A DNA stretch of 64,000 bases, from assembly GCA_947493945.1 (NCBI GenBank), contig CANLSR010000001.1, forward strand, positions 682,001 to 746,000. Reading direction: 5' to 3'. Numbering within the stretch: the stretch's first letter is position 1; every line of letters begins with the position of its first letter. This DNA is from an uncultured bacterium. GTDB lineage: Bacteria; Bacteroidota; Rhodothermia; Rhodothermales; Rubricoccaceae. The position numbers and the translations under genes were made by a program. Positions 56,301 to 63,992 of this stretch are shown here, in pieces. The notes below the pieces were generated by a model. That model did no database searches, was not told the DNA's origin, and saw only the letters and a program-made list of their open reading frames with translations.

Positions 56301-56582
56301 GGCGAGCGCGTCGTACCACGTCGCCCCGGCGGCGTTGGCCTGGAACGTGGAGCGGACGACGCCCAGCGAGTCGTCGTCCTCGGGCGCCTGGACCTCGACG
56401 GCCAACGCCACCAGGCTGGCCGGCCCCTCGGTGGCCAGCTGGCTCTCGGGCGGCGCGTCGCCGCACCCGCCCTCGCACCCGACCATCGCGAGCACCATCG
56501 CCGCCAGCGCGGCAAGCCGCAGTCCCCAGCCCCGCTGGCGGACGGCGCCGACGGGGCGGTACAGAGCGGGCGGTTCGTTCAC
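53391..56582 (-). CDS. Exported debranching-type glucosidase lipoprotein with C-terminal beta domain
   Basis: A 1063-residue lipoprotein. GTG at 56582 gives VNEPPALYRPVGAVRQRGWG and a hydrophobic run ending LAMVGC (Cys36). The middle (about 330-740) resembles the (alpha/alpha)6 barrel of amylo-alpha-1,6-glucosidases (NRGTWLEGDPDLGG, GAVAEGQGALYGAL, SNGAVWTWLTGPV). The C-terminal part (from about 860) matches glucodextranase-type beta domains (LEVSRDDSTTYFRAEFAALADPGQ, VAFAIDTGEGG). It likely removes branches from dextrins in the periplasm before import by MalEFG. The reading frame continues upstream without a stop into the GIY-YIG gene, so the start is uncertain. Confidence 0.8.
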   Translation of the reverse strand: MNEPPALYRPVGAVRQRGWGLRLAALAAMVLAMVGCEGGCGDAPPESQLATEGPASLVALAVEVQAPEDDDSLGVVRSTFQANAAGATWYDALAAPGRDPAMGLAVGETVALHGWRWWSDADSVALGPAERMRGIARPDVAVRSYMQRDTSGFFGRLMGQLQGDRPSRLSERVTLLDGTGDGQAALLIEVADSVGTVGFRPVRGERRAAGDYRIEDVGGVLAFAAAADVSTDTTVVPTGAVWTAVAAAGGVRSTSAAADVPEGGRDQTFRLGEVVVQTPGAVAVATGATAAQAAAGARAALANGDARRQSRSARLAAVVDDVAFTTDDPTMNAAYRWAALSLDALVARDDSAGVTILPGLPTAEPATFPSAAWVVGALLDTGQWETARELITTLGDAQRFDRRQDLLGRAPDLVRLGDRDDVFASADGTPLFLKAAGDYVRVTGDRGLVQGGPNFWFKTVFALRGIYEGDSRNGNATDSLGYLVARDNRGTWLEGDPDLGGIRRRGAVAEGQGALYGALSTATQFAKIMGVSQRSSASWYADTSRVLVRSFERDFVRDGLIADEVSPQASGSLRPGGLLALALMDGLPAEQRGQLARALADRLVFPYGVASLAQTDSLFHPYLEAPQYYTPESARSNGAVWTWLTGPVATLMAQTGGAAPAAELVDGLARQLLDAGTVGAIPELVAGHPRGADVGPEVGGAPVNPWSIAGFIGATVEGLVGAEYASSDTLVVTPRLPEAWGETTVRMRLGDGSVRMTLANDGGRAEVAPEGALPAGATLVYQAAGRRLAVPLVLTQGDTLVSARPAFTLAVSAGGAEVDGDEAASEPVAGPGDAWDGFAFAEPTLRDEYPVMRAVANRRQLSDAQILRVDPSANVVLTQTDPDGDDWGATSTFTYPEGVRPDVLDASYLEVSRDDSTTYFRAEFAALADPGQTIVAFAIDTGEGGAETVAFGADYDFPADGGYEYLVVVGDGLLVEDAQGQELGRLSSGSAFNPAEGTLEFALPGFIVPPLSRARVTMLVGALEPGGVGSFRTVTREATETTGGGRVDPRSPNVYDVVVGSVR

Positions 56583-57059
56583 GCGGCCCTGATCTCGCGC
56601 ATCGACATCTCGCGCGTTGGTATCGCTCCCACACACTCCTTCGTCATTCCCGCGAACGCGGGAATCCATGCGGCGTGGCTCACTGAGCACGCCGTCACCG
56701 AGAGACTGCCGGGCCTCCTCGACGGAGACCCGCCGCCGCTCCGGCATCGCCAGCGGCTCCGCCAGGTGGCTCACCACGTCATCCCACAGGTCTCGCCACG
56801 CCGGGTTTGACTGGCGGACAAGGTCGAGCTTCCACTCGCGACGCCATTTCCTGAGGCGCTTCTCCCGCTGGATCGCGTCCTGAATGTCATCATATCGTTC
56901 GAACCAAACAAGCCGACTCACGCCGTAACGAGTCGCGAACCCTGGCGTCTCCCCTGCCCGGTGCTGAGCCGTTCGGTGCACAAGGCGACTCGTCACACCG
57001 AGGTAGAGCGTACCGTTTGGCCGGCTGGCGAGGAGGTAGACGTAGCCCGGACGAGGCAA
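56583..57059 (-). CDS. GIY-YIG domain endonuclease inside the maltodextrin locus, no stop codon of its own
   Basis: About 95 residues of GIY-YIG nuclease, starting at TTG (57059): PRPGYVYLLA, GTLYLGVTSRLVHRTAQH, GFATRYGVSRLVWFERYDD, IQREKRLRKWRREWKLDLV and NPAWRDLWDDV. This is the same small group as the protein at 14431, but clearly divergent in sequence. No ATG or GTG precedes the domain. The frame then crosses the left palindromic repeat (read as RMDSRVRGNDE) and enters the debranching gene with no stop. Both sides carry copies of the same palindrome in inverted orientation, so it looks like cargo of a small mobile unit. Confidence 0.75.
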
Positions 57060-57100
57060 GGCGCAGCGATGTATGGATTCCCGCGTGCGCGGGAATGACG
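56642..57100. mobile_element. 459-bp unit with palindromic terminal inverted repeats and a GIY-YIG gene
   Basis: The left end (56642-56669, begins cgtcattcccgcg) and right end (57073-57100, complement begins cgtcattcccgcg) match at 27 of 28 positions as inverted repeats. Each end is itself a palindrome with 9-bp arms ATTCCCGCG/CGCGGGAAT. Between them lies the GIY-YIG gene. It interrupts the spacing of a sugar-import operon. I see no target-site duplication and no transposase of a known class, so mobility is inferred. Confidence 0.55.
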
Positions 57101-57234
57101 GTTGAGGGGGCAGAGCGTTGGGCCTGTCGCACGACGCGAAGCGAGCCTGAGCATACGAACAAGCCCGGCCGCCACTGGCGGCGCGTGTCGTCGAGGTCGA
57201 GGCGTCGCTCGCCAGGCTCCGCCAGCGGCGCGGG

Positions 57235-58197
57235 CTAGTACGCCGACTCCGTCGCGTTCGTCCGGTTGAGGAACACCTGGGTAAAGATAAACAGCACGGC
57301 GAAAATCACCATCGAGAGCGCCGCCGCCCACCCGAAGCGGTACATCGAGAACGCCGCCTTGTAGACGTAGCTCACCAGGATGTGGGTCTGGTCGTTGGGC
57401 TCGCCGCCGTTGGAGATCAGCCACACCACGTTGATGTTGTTGAACGTCCAGATGGTACCGAGGGTGATCGCCGGGATCATGACGGGTCGGAGCAGCGGGG
57501 CCGTGATCTGGCGGAACTGGGTCCAAGCCGAGGCGCCGTCCACCTCGGCGGCCTCGTAGAGCTCGCCCGGGATCGACTGGAGCCCGCCCAGCGCGATCAC
57601 CATCATAAAGGGGAAGCCCAGCCAGATGTTGGTCATGATGGCCGCGACGAAGGCCGTTACCGGGTCGCTCAACCACGAGACCGCGCTCCCCCCCAGCGAC
57701 TCGGTCAACAGGTTGACCGCGCCGAACTCGAAGTTGAACATCCCGCGCCACGTTAGCGCGGTGATGTACTGAGGCACGGCCCACGGCAAGATCAGCAACA
57801 CCCGCCACGCGCTCTTGCCCTTGATAAACGACTGGTGCAGGATGACGGCCAGAAACACGCCCAGCCCGACGTGGAACACCACGTTGACGACCGTCCAGAT
57901 GATCGTCTTGAGGAACACGGCCCAAAAGGCCGGCTCCGAGAACACCGACACGTACTGGTCCGCCCCGATCAGTCGCCAGTCGCGCAGCGTGTAGATGTTC
58001 ATGTTGCTGAACGAGATCGCCACGTTGTACGCGAACGGGAAGGCGACCACGGCCAGCACCACGACGGCCGTCGGCACGAGCAGGAACGCCAGGAAGACGC
58101 GGTGCCGCGTGGCGTCCGAAAAGCGCCGGCGCGGCGCCGGGTCGGTCGCCAGCGTGGCGGCCTCGATTCCCATCGCGTCGGTCGGGGCGTTCAGCAT
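57235..58197 (-). CDS. malF: Sugar ABC transporter permease, MalF type
   Basis: A 320-residue permease. A cytoplasmic N-terminus is followed by six membrane segments and the EAA loop LYEAAEVDGASAWTQFRQITAPLL. Relatives are MalF/UgpA-type permeases lacking the large E. coli MalF loop. It pairs with MalG and the binding protein MalE. The start ATG at 58197 (MLNAPTDAMGIEAA) is preferred; ATG at 58173 (MGIEAATL) is possible. In the intact order malF would be followed directly by the debranching gene; a GIY-YIG unit now lies between them. Confidence 0.92.
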   Translation of the reverse strand: MLNAPTDAMGIEAATLATDPAPRRRFSDATRHRVFLAFLLVPTAVVVLAVVAFPFAYNVAISFSNMNIYTLRDWRLIGADQYVSVFSEPAFWAVFLKTIIWTVVNVVFHVGLGVFLAVILHQSFIKGKSAWRVLLILPWAVPQYITALTWRGMFNFEFGAVNLLTESLGGSAVSWLSDPVTAFVAAIMTNIWLGFPFMMVIALGGLQSIPGELYEAAEVDGASAWTQFRQITAPLLRPVMIPAITLGTIWTFNNINVVWLISNGGEPNDQTHILVSYVYKAAFSMYRFGWAAALSMVIFAVLFIFTQVFLNRTNATESAY

Positions 58198-58276
58198 TCG
58201 AGGGAGGGACGTGGGATGCGGGATGGAGAGAGGGGTGCGGGAGGGCGCTCTCCCCATCCCCCGTCTCCGATTCCTC

Positions 58277-59527
58277 TCAGTTCAGGAACGTGTCGGCGAT
58301 GCGCTTTTCGGCCTGCTCCTGCATCAGCCGGGCGCCCTCGGCCGCCGTCACCTGACCGTTCATGACCAGCTGGTACGGCCCGCGCATGGCGTCCCAGATC
58401 TGGCGCATCTGGGGCGCGGTCGGCATGGGGACCGAGTGCTCGATCTGGGCCAGGCTCTGGGTCAGCGTGGGGCTCGACGTCATCACGTCCGACTGGCGGA
58501 CGGCGCGGCGGACGGGGATCGTGGCCAGCTCGCGGGCCATGTCGGTCTGGATGGCGTCGTCGGTCAGCAGGCGGAGCACGCCCAAGACGGTCGGGAGCTT
58601 CCAGTCGGGCACGGCGGGGTTGAGCGAGTACGCCTTGGCCGCGGCCATCGGGCGGGCGTAGAGGCCCGTCTGCTCGTTGACGGGCAGGACCGCCAGCCGG
58701 ACGGGGACGCCGGCCTCGCGGTAGCCGGCCCACGACCACGACCCGTCGATGGTGGCCGCCGCCAGGTCGTCACGGAACAGGGCCTTGGCCGTCTCATAAT
58801 CCGCCTCGCGCGGGATCACGTCGTACGTGTCGCGCAGGTCCAGGACGTACTGGATGGCGGCGATGGTCTCGGGCGTGTCCAGCGTCGGATTTCCGTCGTC
58901 GTCCATCACCCAGCCGCCGAACGAGGTCAGGAACGGGATGAAGAAAAAGGGCTCGGTGTAGTTCCACACCAAGGCGTACTCGTCCAGGTCGCCGTCGCCG
59001 TCGACGTCCCGAGTCAACGTCGAGCCCAGAGCCGCCAACTCGGCCAGCGTCTGGGGCGGCGTGGGCAAGAGCTCGGGGTTGTAGACGAACGTCAAGTGGT
59101 TGCCGATCTGGTCCGCCAGCCCGTAGATCTGGCCCTCGTAGCGCACCAGCCCTTCGTCGGCAAAGCCGTCCAGATACGCCTGCGGCACGAGATCGTCGAG
59201 CGGGCGGATGGTCTCGGTCACGCCCAGCGTGCCCACGTTGTCGGCCGGGCCGAAGATCAGGTCCGGCCCTCGCTCGCCGATCGCGGCGAACACGTAGTGG
59301 TTGCGCAGCTCCTCGGTCTCCTTGTACAGCGTCTCGATGCGCACCGTGTCCTGGCGCGCGTTGTAGGCCGCGACCCAGCGCTCCAGGAAGTCGCGCTCGG
59401 CGGCGTCCTTCTGGTGCCATATGCGGACGACGACCGGCTCGCCCTCCGGCGGCGGCCCCGACGACGCCGCGCACCCGCTGGCGGCGGCGACGAGCAGGGT
59501 GGTTAGAAGCAGAACAGCCAGGCGCAT
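58277..59527 (-). CDS. malE: Maltose/maltodextrin-type ABC transporter substrate-binding lipoprotein
   Basis: A 416-residue family 1 solute-binding protein. The signal peptide ends LVAAASGC (lipobox Cys19), so it is a lipoprotein. The ligand-binding fold is MalE-like: VVVRIWHQKDAAERDFLERWVAAYN, GPDLIFGPADNVGTL, a Ca-type loop DVDGDGDLDEYAL, and IDGSWSWAGYREAGV. It would capture oligosaccharides released by the amylases and deliver them to MalFG. ATG at 59527 gives the better signal peptide; an ATG 12 bp upstream is in frame. It precedes malF by 79 bp. Confidence 0.92.
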   Translation of the reverse strand: MRLAVLLLTTLLVAAASGCAASSGPPPEGEPVVVRIWHQKDAAERDFLERWVAAYNARQDTVRIETLYKETEELRNHYVFAAIGERGPDLIFGPADNVGTLGVTETIRPLDDLVPQAYLDGFADEGLVRYEGQIYGLADQIGNHLTFVYNPELLPTPPQTLAELAALGSTLTRDVDGDGDLDEYALVWNYTEPFFFIPFLTSFGGWVMDDDGNPTLDTPETIAAIQYVLDLRDTYDVIPREADYETAKALFRDDLAAATIDGSWSWAGYREAGVPVRLAVLPVNEQTGLYARPMAAAKAYSLNPAVPDWKLPTVLGVLRLLTDDAIQTDMARELATIPVRRAVRQSDVMTSSPTLTQSLAQIEHSVPMPTAPQMRQIWDAMRGPYQLVMNGQVTAAEGARLMQEQAEKRIADTFLN

Positions 59528-59556
59528 GGGAGACCGCATTCAGCGGACGATCTGCT

Positions 59557-59652
59557 CCCTCTCCCCTTGGGAGAGGGCTGGGGTGAGGGGCATTCGGCCG
59601 GACGTGGTGCTCGTGAAGCCCTCACCCTGCCCCTCTCCCCTTGGGAGAGGGG
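59557..59652. repeat. Inverted pair of a CCCTCTCCC-type intergenic repeat
   Basis: 59557-59590 (ccctctccccttgggagagg, then gctggggtgagggg) and 59619-59652 (ccctcaccctgcccctctcc, then ccttgggagagggg) are oppositely oriented copies of a dispersed intergenic repeat that I recognise from many genomes. They fill the gap between the first amylase and malE. Confidence 0.75.
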
Positions 59653-59704
59653 ACGTTCTAGGCGAGTAATCGGCCAGAGAGAACTCCATGACTCGGTGTG
59701 ACGG

Positions 59705-61609
59705 CTATTCGTCCAGGCCGCGCGGGCGCACGTCGCCAGCGGCAGCGGGCCGGTAGACGACCGTCGTGCGCGCGGGCACGCGCAGGCCGTAGACCGTCTG
59801 GTCGTCGTCCATGAGCGCGATCAGCGACGGGACTTGGGCGGCGTCGCCGCGCGAGACGAAGACCGGTACCAGCGGCGCGGGAACGCCGTCGCCGGGAAGC
59901 TGGAGGAAGGCGTCGTGGTCGCCTGCGTTGAAGGCCACCACACGGCGCTCGCCGTCCAGCTGGCGCTCGAAGGCGGCGGCGCGGTCGCCGGTGGCGAGCA
60001 CCCCGAGATCGCCGCGGCGCAGAACCGCGTCGGCGCGGCGCAGCGCGATGGCGCGCTGGTAGAAGGCGAACAGGTCGTGGTCGAAGGCGACCGGGTCCGG
60101 CTGGCGGTCGCGGCCCAGCGGGTCGGCGGCCTCGTCGTCGTAGGCCAGGTCGGGCCATACCATCGGCTTGCGGTCGTCGGGGTCGTCTCCGCCCCACATG
60201 CCGGCCTCGTCGCCGTAGTACACGAGGGGCGCGCCCGGCATCGCGAACTGCAACGCCACCACGGCGCGCTGGAGCTCGCGCTCGGCCGCGTTGGGCGCGC
60301 GAACGGCGTAGGCCGTCGTGTCGCGCGGGCCGGCGGCGCGGTCGTAGTTCGCGCCCAGCGACCCGTTGACGATCATCGACGCCAGCCGGTCGGTGTCGTG
60401 CCCGGCGAGGAGGTTCATGAGTGCCGGCCGCGTCGCCGGCGGGTAGGCCTGGAAGCGGCCGGCGACCTCGGCGGCGAACGTGTCGGCGTCGGTCCGGCCG
60501 TCGAAGGCGAAGGCGTCGAGCGGGACCGCCAGCGCGTGGTAGTTCATCGTCGACTGGAAGCCGGTCCGCGCCAGGTAGTCGGTCGCGTCGCCCCACTCCT
60601 CGGCGATGGTGAGCGCGTCGGGGTTGACCTCGTGGACGAGGGCGTTCCAGTCCCGCCAGAAGCCGTCCGGCACCTCGCCGGCCACGTCCAGCCGCCAGCC
60701 GTCGACGCCGTCCGACGGGTCGCCGTCGCCGTCGGGGTCCATCCACCGGCGCGTGGCGTCGAAGATGTGGGCCTTGACGGGCGCCAGCAGGTCGGTCCCG
60801 TCGGCGTTGTCCGCCAGCACGGGGAGCGTCTTGTAGTCCCACCAGCCGTTCCAGTCGAACTCGCTCTCGGGCGTGGCCGGGTCGTCCCAGGCGGTGATCT
60901 CGTACCAGTCGGCTGTGGGGCTGGCCTGCTGCTGACGGGCGACGTCGGCGAAGGCCCAGAAGCGGGTGCCGGTGTGGTTGAACACGCCGTCCAGGACCAC
61001 CTGGATGCCGCGGGCGTGGAGCGCGTCCACCAAGTCCAGAAACAGGCGGTCGGCGGAGGTCCAGACCCAGGTCGCGGGGTCGGCCGTCTCGTCCTGGACG
61101 AGCGCGACGTCGCCCTCGGGATCCGGTCCAAAAAACGGGTCGATGTGGTGGTAGCTCGTCGCGTCGTACTTGTGGAGCGAGGCGGCCCAGAAGACGGGGT
61201 TGAAGTAGACGGCCGTCACGCCCAGCGAGTCCAGGTAGCCGACGCGGTCCAGGACGCCCTGGAGGTCTCCGCCGAGGCGCCGGTCGAACACGCCGTGGTC
61301 GTAGAAGTCCGGCCCGCGCTGGGCCTCCCAGCCGGCGCGTGCGTACCAGTCGGCCGTCCACGGCGTGACGGCCCAGCCGTCGCCGACGGCGCCGGGATCT
61401 TCCAGCGACGCCCGCGTCGGGTCGTTGGCCCGGTCGCCGTTGGCGAAGCGCTCGGGGAAGACCTCGTACCAGACCGCGTCGGCGGCCCAGTCGGGCGGCG
61501 CCGGTTGGCTGGCGCCGACCTGCGGTTGCGCGACCGCCCCGCCGGCGACGAGCACCGCCAGCAGCGTGGCGAGACGGCGGGCGCGAAGGGTGACGGGTGT
61601 GTGGATCAT
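59705..61609 (-). CDS. Secreted GH13 alpha-amylase / cyclomaltodextrinase-like enzyme
   Basis: A 634-residue alpha-amylase family enzyme with a signal peptide (ATLLAVLVAGGAVA). The GH13 regions are visible: DGVFNHTG (207-214), DGWRLDVAGE with nucleophile D308, TIAEEWG with the acid/base glutamate at 337/338, and LAGHDTDR for the transition-state aspartate. The C-terminal beta domain (about 540-634) follows. It probably cuts dextrins in the periplasm; neopullulanase or cyclomaltodextrinase specificity is possible. ATG at 61609 (MIHTPVTLR) is used; the longer frame is doubtful. Confidence 0.93.
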   Translation of the reverse strand: MIHTPVTLRARRLATLLAVLVAGGAVAQPQVGASQPAPPDWAADAVWYEVFPERFANGDRANDPTRASLEDPGAVGDGWAVTPWTADWYARAGWEAQRGPDFYDHGVFDRRLGGDLQGVLDRVGYLDSLGVTAVYFNPVFWAASLHKYDATSYHHIDPFFGPDPEGDVALVQDETADPATWVWTSADRLFLDLVDALHARGIQVVLDGVFNHTGTRFWAFADVARQQQASPTADWYEITAWDDPATPESEFDWNGWWDYKTLPVLADNADGTDLLAPVKAHIFDATRRWMDPDGDGDPSDGVDGWRLDVAGEVPDGFWRDWNALVHEVNPDALTIAEEWGDATDYLARTGFQSTMNYHALAVPLDAFAFDGRTDADTFAAEVAGRFQAYPPATRPALMNLLAGHDTDRLASMIVNGSLGANYDRAAGPRDTTAYAVRAPNAAERELQRAVVALQFAMPGAPLVYYGDEAGMWGGDDPDDRKPMVWPDLAYDDEAADPLGRDRQPDPVAFDHDLFAFYQRAIALRRADAVLRRGDLGVLATGDRAAAFERQLDGERRVVAFNAGDHDAFLQLPGDGVPAPLVPVFVSRGDAAQVPSLIALMDDDQTVYGLRVPARTTVVYRPAAAGDVRPRGLDE

Positions 61610-61649
61610 GGGGCGGCGGTTCGGGAGACGGCCAACGCGCAACCGGCGG

Positions 61650-63992
61650 CTACCGTGCGACCGTCACCCGCAGCGACTGACGGGCCCAGCGGACGACGTA
61701 GACGCCGGCCGGCAGGCCGGACGTGTCGAACCGGAGCGGATGCTCGCCCTCGGGGTAGACGCCGTCGGCCAGCGTGGCGACGCGGCGGCCCAACGTGTCG
61801 AACACGTCGACCTGGAGGTCCTGGGGCCGGGCCAGCGACACGAGCACCGTCGCGCCGCTGGCGGTCGGGTTGGGGAAGACCGAGACCAGGCCCTCGGGCT
61901 GGCGGTCGCCGGGGCCGTCGTCGCCCGCGACGGCGCCCAGGTCGCCGTCGGGCGACGGGACGTCGACGTCGGTGTAGATCCGGTACTCGCCTGGGCGCAG
62001 CGTCAACGACGCGCCGGCCTCCGCCACCGCTAGCTCTTGGTTGGAGAAATACTCGAACCACGTGCCCGTGGCGGGGAAGCCTGGCGTGACGGTGGTCTCG
62101 GCCACGCCGAAGTTCCCCACGATCACCGCCTCGGTCGGCTGGCCGCTGGCGGCGGTCGGGAGCGAGAGCTTGATCCAGCGGTCGGCCGTCGGCCCCAGGC
62201 GCGTCTCGACGGCCGTGTCGGGGCTCCGAAAGACCTCATAGGTCTGGCGGAGGTCGAGGAGTGCGCCCCACGTCTCGTACACCTCGCGGCGCTCGGCGCG
62301 CTCGCCCGCGTTGGCCGCCGTGAGCGCGCCGCTGAAACCGTTGCCGAACGGCGGGGCGGCGTCCGACCAGTAGTCCCAGCGGATCGGCTTGTTGTCGACG
62401 CGGCCCGGCGTGCCGGGCGGGCACTCACCGGGGTAGTCGCCGTTGACCAGGCACTCGCCCGGCCCGGCGCCGTAGCCGAGCTCGCCGAACTGCCACAGCA
62501 TCCGGGGGCCGGGGACGGTGAGGAAGAACACGCCCGCCAGCCGCTGGCGGTCGAGGGCCGTGAACAGGTCGCGCGTGGTGTACGGCCCCGGGTCCGTGTC
62601 GCACGCGCCGGTGTCGGTGCAGTTGCCGTAGGCCGTGGTCCGGTACATCAGCCACTGCTCGTCGTGGCTCTCCATGTAGGTGACGGCGTTGGGGACCGGG
62701 ATGCCGCCGGCCCAGTTCGGCGTCCACGTCTCGGTGAGCGCGCTCGGAAAGTCCATCGCCGCCGGGTAGCCCATCGTGCCCTGGTTGTACTCGCGGTTCA
62801 TGGTGTGCCACAGGACCGGGCCGGGGCGCGCGTCCTGGGGGCCGCGGTGCGCCGCCAGCTCGCGCCACTCCTGGCCGTTCTCGACCAGGTGCTCCAAGAT
62901 CACCACCGTCTCGGGATGGCCTTGCCACAGCGCGTCCATCATGCGCGTGAGGATGCCGATCCGCTGGGGGTTGTACTCGAAGTACCCGCCGGTCTGGTAG
63001 AAGCCGCCCGTCAGGTCGTAGCGGTAGCCGTCGACGTGGTACTCGTCCACCCAGAACCGGTTGGCCTTGTCGAGCCAGAGCTGGGTCAGCGGGCTCGTGT
63101 GGTCGAGGTCGTTGAACACGTTGAATGGGTGCGTCGCCGTCACATTGGCCCAGGGGTTGTCCGCCGCAGGCGGCCCGAAGTCGCCGCCGGTGTTGTAGAG
63201 GCGGACGAGCGGGCTCTGGCCGGTCGCGTGGTTGTAGACCACATCCAGCAGAACGGCGATGCCGCGTGCGTGGGCCGCATCCACAAAGGCCTTGAACTGG
63301 TCCGGCGTGCCGTAGTACTTGTCGAGGGCCAGGTGGAAGGTCGGGTTGTAGCCCCACGACTCGTCGCCGTCGAACTCGGCGACCGGCATCAGCTCGATGG
63401 CGTTGACGCCCAGCCGCTCCAGGTAATCCAGCGTGTCGGCGAGGGCGGTAAAGCTGTGGTCCGCCACGAAGTCGCGGAGCAGCAACTCGTAGATCACTAG
63501 GTCTTGCTGGGCGGGCGCCTCGAACCCGGCGTCGGTCCAACTGAACTCAGCGGCGCCGGGCGTCAGGACGCCGACCGCATGGTCCTGGGCGCCCGCCGGG
63601 TAGCCGCTCTCGCCCGGATAGTAGACCTTGGTCGTGTACGGGTCGGCCACGCGGATCTGGCCGTCGACCCAGTAATAGAACGGGACCTCGGCGCCGGGCG
63701 TCAGGCCCGTCAGCTCGATCCACCAGCGCGTGCCGAGCGGGGCCGTGTCGTCGCGGAACATCAGCGCGTCGGCGCTGGCGGTCCAGTCGTTGAAGCCGCC
63801 CAGGGCGTAGACGTACTGCTTGCCAGGCGCCCGCAGCACCAGCCAGGCGCGCGACGCGTCGGCGGGGTCGTACGTGATCCCGTCCTCCAGGCCGGCCGGC
63901 ACGGGCGCGTCGGTGACGGCCGGCGCCTGCGCGCTGGCGCCCGCCGCCAGCGCGGCGAGGAGGACGGCGAGCAGGGGGCGGAGGCGGGTCAT
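61650..63992 (-). CDS. Secreted GH13 alpha-amylase with CBM48-like N-terminus and T9SS sorting domain
   Basis: A 780-residue exported amylase. The signal peptide is LAVLLAALAAGASA. An isoamylase-type N-terminal beta domain follows (VYALGGFNDW, about 45-145). The GH13 barrel has VVYNHATG (251-258), nucleophile D326 (DGYRYDLTGG), acid/base E367 (ILEHLVEN) and ESHDEQ. The C-terminus (about 705-780) is a type A T9SS sorting domain (VSVFPNPTASG, LRFDTSGLPAGVYVVRW). It should reach the cell surface or medium through T9SS and start starch breakdown. It is the first gene of the leftward locus seen in the window. Confidence 0.95.
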   Translation of the reverse strand: MTRLRPLLAVLLAALAAGASAQAPAVTDAPVPAGLEDGITYDPADASRAWLVLRAPGKQYVYALGGFNDWTASADALMFRDDTAPLGTRWWIELTGLTPGAEVPFYYWVDGQIRVADPYTTKVYYPGESGYPAGAQDHAVGVLTPGAAEFSWTDAGFEAPAQQDLVIYELLLRDFVADHSFTALADTLDYLERLGVNAIELMPVAEFDGDESWGYNPTFHLALDKYYGTPDQFKAFVDAAHARGIAVLLDVVYNHATGQSPLVRLYNTGGDFGPPAADNPWANVTATHPFNVFNDLDHTSPLTQLWLDKANRFWVDEYHVDGYRYDLTGGFYQTGGYFEYNPQRIGILTRMMDALWQGHPETVVILEHLVENGQEWRELAAHRGPQDARPGPVLWHTMNREYNQGTMGYPAAMDFPSALTETWTPNWAGGIPVPNAVTYMESHDEQWLMYRTTAYGNCTDTGACDTDPGPYTTRDLFTALDRQRLAGVFFLTVPGPRMLWQFGELGYGAGPGECLVNGDYPGECPPGTPGRVDNKPIRWDYWSDAAPPFGNGFSGALTAANAGERAERREVYETWGALLDLRQTYEVFRSPDTAVETRLGPTADRWIKLSLPTAASGQPTEAVIVGNFGVAETTVTPGFPATGTWFEYFSNQELAVAEAGASLTLRPGEYRIYTDVDVPSPDGDLGAVAGDDGPGDRQPEGLVSVFPNPTASGATVLVSLARPQDLQVDVFDTLGRRVATLADGVYPEGEHPLRFDTSGLPAGVYVVRWARQSLRVTVAR

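Noticed and set aside
53232..56810. A 1192-residue plus-strand reading frame opposite the debranching gene
   Set aside because: Composition is typical of antisense GC shadow (Arg, Gly, Ala, His) and it shows no domain.
57105..57160. Possible further dispersed repeat (cgaagcgagcctgagcat)
   Set aside because: It resembles known repeat fragments, but there is no second copy in the window to support it.
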